Below are positions 59,700-64,000 of a stretch of 64,000 nt of DNA, one piece after another; position 1 is the stretch's first letter, and each line of letters opens with the position of its first letter. The notes beneath the pieces are model-generated. The model was not told the origin of the DNA. It saw nothing but the letters and a program-made list of their open reading frames with translations, and ran no database searches. The DNA is from Acidobacteriota bacterium (GTDB lineage Bacteria > Acidobacteriota > Terriglobia > Terriglobales > Acidobacteriaceae). The DNA lies in contig JAEYQK010000041.1 of the NCBI GenBank assembly GCA_023410055.1, positions 22,757 through 86,756 on the forward strand. The letters run 5' to 3'. The translations under genes and the position numbers were made by a program.

Positions 59700-60608
59700 T
59701 TGCGGAAGCGCTTTTACGTCTTGTTCGTAACACGAGATGAAGAAGGAGAGCTGCGCAAAATACATATCCCCTTGCAGTATCTGTACGTCTTTCTTGCCGG
59801 AACCCTGCTGGGCATGCTGACGATCACGGGCATTGCCGGGTCGTATACCCGAATGCTCGTAAAGACGGCGCGCTTCAATCAGTTGCGTAGTGAGAAGAAG
59901 CAATTGGAGTCGCGGTATACGCAGCTGGAGCAGGTGGCGAAAGAGAAAGACATCCAGGTCGCATCTCTCGGTTCCCTCGCCAGCGAAGTTTCCAGCATCT
60001 ACGGACTGAAGTCCGAGCCCCTGATCACTCCCAGCGATACTGATATGACGGAGCGCCAAGTCGCCGCGTCGATCGATCAGCTTGATCTGCTCAAGCAGAC
60101 GGCGCTGCGCGGTGGAGCGATGCTTGGACTCTCAAGCGGCCCCACGCACATGGCGACTGCGGTCGACTGGTTGAACATGGCAGCGGCTCCGAGCTTGTGG
60201 CCGGTTGAAGGGCGCATTGGTGGGTCATTCGGCGCCCGCGTCGACCCGTTCAGCGGCGAAGGCGCATTCCATAAAGGCGTAGACATTTCGGCTCCGTACG
60301 GCACACCTATCCTCGCGCCGGCGGACGGCGTAGTCAGCTTTGCGGATTTTTCCAGTGGCTACGGACGCCTGGTCACGATCGAACACGGCCACGGCATCAA
60401 CACCCGCTACGGTCACTTGTCGGCCTTCGCGGTCACCAACGGCCAGCATGTTACACGTGGTGAGGTCATCGGCTACGTTGGCCTCAGCGGACGCTCTACC
60501 GGAGCCCACCTCCACTACGAAGTCTGGGTCCGCGGCACACCAGTCAATCCCTACAAGTACCTGCGCGTTACCGCAGCGAAGATGCGTAACGTATCGACGG
60601 GCGACTGA
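59700..60608 (+). CDS. M23 (LytM) family peptidase, membrane-anchored
   Basis: 302 residues from TTG 59700, chosen because AAGGAGG lies just upstream. A hydrophobic segment (about 26-46) anchors the protein, followed by a coiled coil (about 58-95). The M23 domain covers about 170-290: HKGVDIS (His191, Asp195 as zinc ligands), GYGRLVTIEHGHGINTRYGH, and GAHLHYEVW (His270, His272). The zinc site is complete, so it should be an active glycyl-glycine or peptidoglycan cross-link endopeptidase. The layout matches the coiled-coil plus LytM proteins that work in cell division or growth. It could also act as an activator of an amidase. Confidence 0.9.
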   Translation: MRKRFYVLFVTRDEEGELRKIHIPLQYLYVFLAGTLLGMLTITGIAGSYTRMLVKTARFNQLRSEKKQLESRYTQLEQVAKEKDIQVASLGSLASEVSSIYGLKSEPLITPSDTDMTERQVAASIDQLDLLKQTALRGGAMLGLSSGPTHMATAVDWLNMAAAPSLWPVEGRIGGSFGARVDPFSGEGAFHKGVDISAPYGTPILAPADGVVSFADFSSGYGRLVTIEHGHGINTRYGHLSAFAVTNGQHVTRGEVIGYVGLSGRSTGAHLHYEVWVRGTPVNPYKYLRVTAAKMRNVSTGD

Positions 60609-60653
60609 TCGGATAATCACGAATCGATTTAGTACGAAGTATTGACGTCTTGC

Positions 60654-61445
60654 TCAGTGCTTCAGCAGGTTCGCATTCTCGCGGAATCCGGCTGGCACCT
60701 CGAAGATCTTTGAATTGAGAGCCGAATCGGAAATGGACTCCACAACACGCTCGCTCTTCAGTGTTCTTCCGTTCGGGCCGTACACTCCACCTGTCCACTT
60801 GATGACGGTTTGAACCTGAACAGGCAAGCCACGCGGAATAGGACCCGTGTGATGTGTGTCCGCCATTTCGGGATAGGTCGCGAGCATTGCTCCGCTCAAC
60901 TCAGAGTCCAATACACCGTCCATCTGGCATTCGACTTTTTCATGTTCGACGTACCAAGCATCGATGGTTTCTGATCCTCCTACGCCGTCCTTTACTGGAC
61001 GTTCTATCGTCGTGATGAAGTGGCGCGCTACCATCCCGAGGAAGGTCTTCTTGTCTCCGGTATCAACGGTGCGACTCTCGACCGGAACAACATTTCCGGG
61101 ATTCTTGTCGATGTACTCTAGGAATTGTTGCTCAGTCCATGTCCGGGGCAACTTTATGGCCCGGTATTCACGGCGGATCGGATCAACAATCAGTCCTGAA
61201 CGCTTGTCACAGTTGTTGATCCTCGTGAACGTTACATTTCCAGCGGCGTCCAGCGTATCGATTCTGCGCATCTTCGCGTGGACGTAGTAGGCACTTACAA
61301 GGACGGTTACACTCCCTTCATTTGCCCTTGAGGGTGTCACGGCCATTGTGTGCCGAATCTTGACGACTGAGTCGGTTTGCCCAAACACGCTGCACGCAAA
61401 GAGCAGCGTTGCCGGGACGATCAGGAATCGGCAAATGGAGTTCAT
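60654..61445 (-). CDS. Secreted hypothetical protein
   Basis: 263 residues from ATG 61445 (MNSICRFLIVPATLLFACSV), with GGGAGC upstream; a longer reading adds a basic leader that looks non-coding. The signal peptide ends near VFGQT. The mature protein is beta-rich (VKIRHTMAVTPSRANEG, YYVHAKMRRIDTLDAAGN, KWTGGVYGPNGRTLKSERVV), with three cysteines. The layout resembles LolA/DUF4412-type lipid or lipoprotein-binding folds, but no family is claimed. It converges with the M23 peptidase gene. Confidence 0.6.
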   Translation of the reverse strand: MNSICRFLIVPATLLFACSVFGQTDSVVKIRHTMAVTPSRANEGSVTVLVSAYYVHAKMRRIDTLDAAGNVTFTRINNCDKRSGLIVDPIRREYRAIKLPRTWTEQQFLEYIDKNPGNVVPVESRTVDTGDKKTFLGMVARHFITTIERPVKDGVGGSETIDAWYVEHEKVECQMDGVLDSELSGAMLATYPEMADTHHTGPIPRGLPVQVQTVIKWTGGVYGPNGRTLKSERVVESISDSALNSKIFEVPAGFRENANLLKH

Positions 61446-61476
61446 GTGATGCTCCCGAAACCGCGAGTTCTGGGGC

Positions 61477-62550
61477 CTACTTTCTCTTTCGAGGCGCAGC
61501 TTTTGGTTCTGCCTTCGGCTGTTCTTCCTGCACCAGTGGCGCTTGGCCGACCGGTGGTTCTTCAAGGATCTTCTTCAGGAAATTCTCCGGCACGGTCGCG
61601 GTCAGGACGGCGCGATTTTTCTCCTGTTCGACTTTCAGCGAGTCGATGAAGCTCGTCACCTCGGGGTCTGCGGTCTGCAGCTGCATCGTGGAAAGGTTGC
61701 GGTAGAGATCGAGCGCCATGTTTGCCTGATCAGTGACATTCTTGGCTTCGACTTCACTGGCCGTGAAGGCTTCGGCCTTCACGTGGACGTTGCCTGCCCA
61801 GCGTACTGACGCGACAATCACAGTTCCGCCCGGGAAGGGAAGATCGAAACCGCCGGGGAGAACCGGGAGTCCGTTGCTTTGTCCGGAGCGCGAGGGCGAA
61901 ACGCGGGCGATGCTCCAGGCCAGAGTGCCGAACGGAATATCGTGATAGTGCTTCTGCACGAGGTCGGGGCCGCCGAAGGGAAGCGCAATTTCCTTGTAGC
62001 GGTCGATCATGCCGTGAATGACCAGCGGGCCTTCCGTGTTTGAGACGGCGGCGGTTCCCAGGCCAAGCAGGGCTATGCGAACGGTGCGTCCTTGCAGGGG
62101 GATGCTGAAGATTTCGACGTCGCGATAGCGTTCAGTATTGCCGGATATCTTGCGGAAATAAGTAGTGACCTTGTCCGTGTTGAAATGACCGACGAACACT
62201 TCCGAAAAGCGCGGATACGGATAGGCCGGAGGCGTGCCTGCGTCGGTCGGCACGGGCATGTGGACGGCGAAGGCTGCTTCGTCGAGGTCGCGTTCGAACT
62301 GGAAGCCGGTTTCTTTCACGAACTCGGCGTAATCCGGATCCATGTTCGTCGGAGCTTTATTGCCAATGACGCCGGCACGGTGCAGCGGTTTCAGGTTGAC
62401 GTAGATGAAGGCGTCCCCATCTGGAAGCAGACGGGCAGGTTCCGGGGCAGCTTTGCCGCGCAGGTAAACCGCCAGCGTGATTGCGGCGATCACCGCTAAA
62501 ACACAGGCGATGATGGTGATTGTTCGGCGTCTTCGCATATAGCGGGACAA
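61477..62550 (-). CDS. Membrane-anchored hypothetical protein
   Basis: 357 residues from TTG 62550 (AGGGA six bases upstream); ATG 62538 is an alternative. An N-terminal basic region and helix (TITIIACVLAVIAAITLAVY) anchor it. The extracytoplasmic part includes RLLPDGDAFIYVNLKPLHRA, EVFVGHFNTDKVTTYFRKIS and a C-terminal SFIDSLKVEQEKNRAVLTAT. This is the pattern of DUF3352-like acidobacterial proteins that often follow a similar LPADAXAXXYVNL phrase. The tail is Lys/Ala/Pro-rich. The function is unknown. It lies 31 bases upstream of the 60654-61445 gene on the same strand, so the two are probably one operon. Confidence 0.65.
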   Translation of the reverse strand: MSRYMRRRRTITIIACVLAVIAAITLAVYLRGKAAPEPARLLPDGDAFIYVNLKPLHRAGVIGNKAPTNMDPDYAEFVKETGFQFERDLDEAAFAVHMPVPTDAGTPPAYPYPRFSEVFVGHFNTDKVTTYFRKISGNTERYRDVEIFSIPLQGRTVRIALLGLGTAAVSNTEGPLVIHGMIDRYKEIALPFGGPDLVQKHYHDIPFGTLAWSIARVSPSRSGQSNGLPVLPGGFDLPFPGGTVIVASVRWAGNVHVKAEAFTASEVEAKNVTDQANMALDLYRNLSTMQLQTADPEVTSFIDSLKVEQEKNRAVLTATVPENFLKKILEEPPVGQAPLVQEEQPKAEPKAAPRKRK

Positions 62551-62845
62551 CGTTCGTCCCTGAGAACCTCGATTGCTAACTCTCAGAGTAGCGGAAGCCG
62601 GGATTTTTCGGTAGAATTATCAAGTCACGAATCATAGCATCCGCGATACGTAGCTCTTCGCTGAAGTGTGCGGAAGCGGAGCTTTTTTGGGATTGTGCGG
62701 TGGCGTTCAGGCGCGTGGATAGTGCGGCAGTTACTGCCTGAGTAGTTTTGTCCCCGAGAATTGGCCGAAGTGGAAGCGCGGAGCTTGCAGCGCGAGTTGT
62801 CGCTGTGCTAACCTCTGTACTTTGTCCCGGCTGGCGGGAGGTTCT

Positions 62846-62921
62846 GCTGGCGTAGCTCAGTTGGTAGAGCATCTGATTTGTAATCAGAGGGTCGGGGGTT
62901 CAAATCCCTTCGCCAGCTCCA
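62846..62921 (+). tRNA. tRNA-Thr (TGT)
   Basis: Acceptor GCTGGCG pairs with CGCCAGC and the discriminator is T, followed by encoded CCA. D arm AGCTCAGTTGGTAGAGCA, anticodon loop TTTGTAA with anticodon TGT, T arm GGGGGTTCAAATCCC. First of the four-tRNA cluster before tuf. Confidence 0.95.
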
Positions 62922-63145
62922 CGTTACAAAAGCCACGCGAGCGCGTCTCAAAACTGGCGATTGGGCCCGGTTTGAGATAGTCTCAAGCAATCCCCATTAG
63001 CTTCCGGTATCGGTCGTTAAATGCGGAAGTATGCTTGATTGGTGGCCCATTCAGGCCGGTTTTGCTTGAGTGGAGTGAGAGTAGTTGTTGGTCCGCGAGC
63101 AAGCTGTTGAGGTTTACCCCTCCGGTACGCAGCGGATGTTGGCGT

Positions 63146-63234
63146 GCACAGGTGGGTGAGCGGTTAAAGCCAACAGACTGTAAATCTGTCCGCCCTTGCG
63201 GCGTTCGGTGGTTCGAATCCACCCCTGTGCACCA
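63146..63234 (+). tRNA. tRNA-Tyr (GTA)
   Basis: Acceptor GCACAGG pairs with CCTGTGC; discriminator A and encoded CCA follow. Anticodon loop CTGTAAA with anticodon GTA. The long variable arm (CCGCCCTTGCGGCG) marks a class II tRNA, as expected for bacterial tRNA-Tyr. Separated by 224 bases from the preceding tRNA-Thr. Confidence 0.95.
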
Positions 63235-63256
63235 TAAGTTTCAGGCGCGATCGTAA

Positions 63257-63505
63257 ATGCGCGGAAGTGAGCAGCAGTTGGCGCTCAAGCAGAAGTTGTT
63301 GGTTGCGCTTACGGTGTATGTGGTTCTGGGTGCCCTTGCGTGGACGACTCTGAGTAGCGAGCCGATCAGGATTGGGTATTTCAAGGGCGACATGAAGACC
63401 GTAACGCTGGTGATTCTCGGAGTTTTCGTCTTTCGAACCCTGATGGGTTTCTGGCGGCAGAAGATCGACGAAAAACGAGAGTCCCGCGATGATCGCGTGC
63501 AGTAG
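63257..63505 (+). CDS. Small membrane protein within the tRNA cluster
   Basis: 82 residues from ATG 63257. Two helices are visible (KLLVALTVYVVLGALAWTTL and KTVTLVILGVFVFRTLMGFW), with a charged C-terminus (RQKIDEKRESRDDRVQ). The region between the helices is short (SSEPIRIGYFKGDM). It lies 22 bases after tRNA-Tyr and 107 bases before tRNA-Gly, in the same direction. It probably shares the tRNA-tuf transcript or its promoter. No clear ribosome binding site is seen. The family is not recognised. In the E. coli tRNA-tufB cluster no such gene is present. Confidence 0.6.
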   Translation: MRGSEQQLALKQKLLVALTVYVVLGALAWTTLSSEPIRIGYFKGDMKTVTLVILGVFVFRTLMGFWRQKIDEKRESRDDRVQ

Positions 63506-63530
63506 GTTGGGTTTTGGGCAACGAGTTTAG

Positions 63531-63587
63531 CCCGGCACGGAAGTGCCAGGTTAGGAAACGGATAAAGTCGAGTCCCGTAGGGACGAC
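63531..63587 (+). repeat. Two short palindromes before tRNA-Gly
   Basis: CCCGGCACGGAAGTGCCAGG (63531-63550) and AGTCCCGTAGGGACGAC (63571-63587) are small hairpins of the GC-rich intergenic kind. They lie between the small membrane gene and tRNA-Gly and may be processing signals or further repeat fragments. Confidence 0.4.
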
Positions 63588-63612
63588 ACAAGTTTGCGGA
63601 AGGCAAGTTAGG

Positions 63613-63687
63613 GCGGGAGTAACTCAGTGGTAGAGTCTCAGCCTTCCAAGCTGTTGGTCGCGGGTTCGATTCCCGTCTCCCGCTCCA
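63613..63687 (+). tRNA. tRNA-Gly (TCC)
   Basis: Acceptor GCGGGAG pairs with CTCCCGC; discriminator T and encoded CCA. Anticodon loop CTTCCAA gives TCC. T arm GCGGGTTCGATTCCCGT. Confidence 0.95.
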
Positions 63688-63703
63688 GATTTTGGTTTTT
63701 AGG

Positions 63704-63779
<76 letters not shown>

Positions 63780-63817
63780 GATTCTAGGTTTTGAACTAAA
63801 TCTTCTCCGAGGCAATC

Positions 63818-64000
<183 letters not shown>

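Noticed and set aside
62576..62872. Minus-strand frame reaching into tRNA-Thr
   Set aside because: Overlaps a certain tRNA gene and has Ser/Ala-rich random composition.
63035..63256. Plus-strand frame covering tRNA-Tyr
   Set aside because: It is the tRNA read as protein.

Overview
The window looks like a chromosomal segment of a soil-type Acidobacteriota (Terriglobia/Koribacteraceae-like) genome. This is inferred from protein content: several families I associate with that phylum (DUF4349 protein, DUF6600/FecR-like surface protein, S53 peptidase with Ig-like tails, orphan MacB/FtsX permeases, WG-repeat protein), fairly high GC, and many short dispersed palindromic repeats. No rRNA, CRISPR array, transposase, integrase or prophage was seen.

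Layout. 1-5.1 kb (mostly minus): start of an OPT transporter, an alpha/beta hydrolase, a PilZ protein, a coiled-coil protein, a HAD phosphatase coupled to a small membrane protein, and a J-domain protein overlapping a membrane protein. 5.2-7.8 kb: two tandem MacB-like permeases. 7.8-20.4 kb: a secreted glycosidase, a frameshifted secreted protein, DUF4349, ComEC, a DUF2007 protein, a His- and Ser-rich FecR-like protein and two decayed genes. 20.4-26.5 kb: a minus-strand run GNAT-HtrA-CoaE-FolD-WG repeat-secreted protein. 26.7-32.7 kb: a cNMP-binding protein, an orphan FtsX permease, and the TcmP/three-Cys-motif (DUF5131) pair beside small hypothetical genes. 33-41 kb: an MFS exporter, lipoamide dehydrogenase, a VanX-like dipeptidase and two secreted proteins sharing an Ig-like module. 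41-50 kb: DUF2157-GDYXXLXY, a multicopper oxidase, a TPR protein, a Tat-exported TIGR04076 protein and an EF-G-like GTPase with altered G3/G4 motifs. 50-57.5 kb: L-serine dehydratase, a giant S53 peptidase, a Gly-rich protein. 57.5-62.5 kb: a conserved protein, ThiL, an M23 peptidase and two envelope proteins. 62.8-64 kb: tRNA Thr(TGT)-Tyr(GTA)-Gly(TCC)-Thr(GGT) followed by tuf, the same order as E. coli thrU-tyrU-glyT-thrT-tufB, with a small membrane-protein gene inserted.

The most unusual signal is a set of at least six families of short palindromic repeats (labelled A-F here). Copies lie between genes, but copies of three families also sit in frame inside conserved housekeeping enzymes: CoaE, lipoamide dehydrogenase, L-serine dehydratase (two copies of different families) and ThiL (an inverted doublet). 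Each reads through as 10-27 extra residues. The window therefore appears to record REP-like elements spreading into essential genes without breaking them. The other candidate system is the TcmP-DUF5131 operon, whose function is not established.
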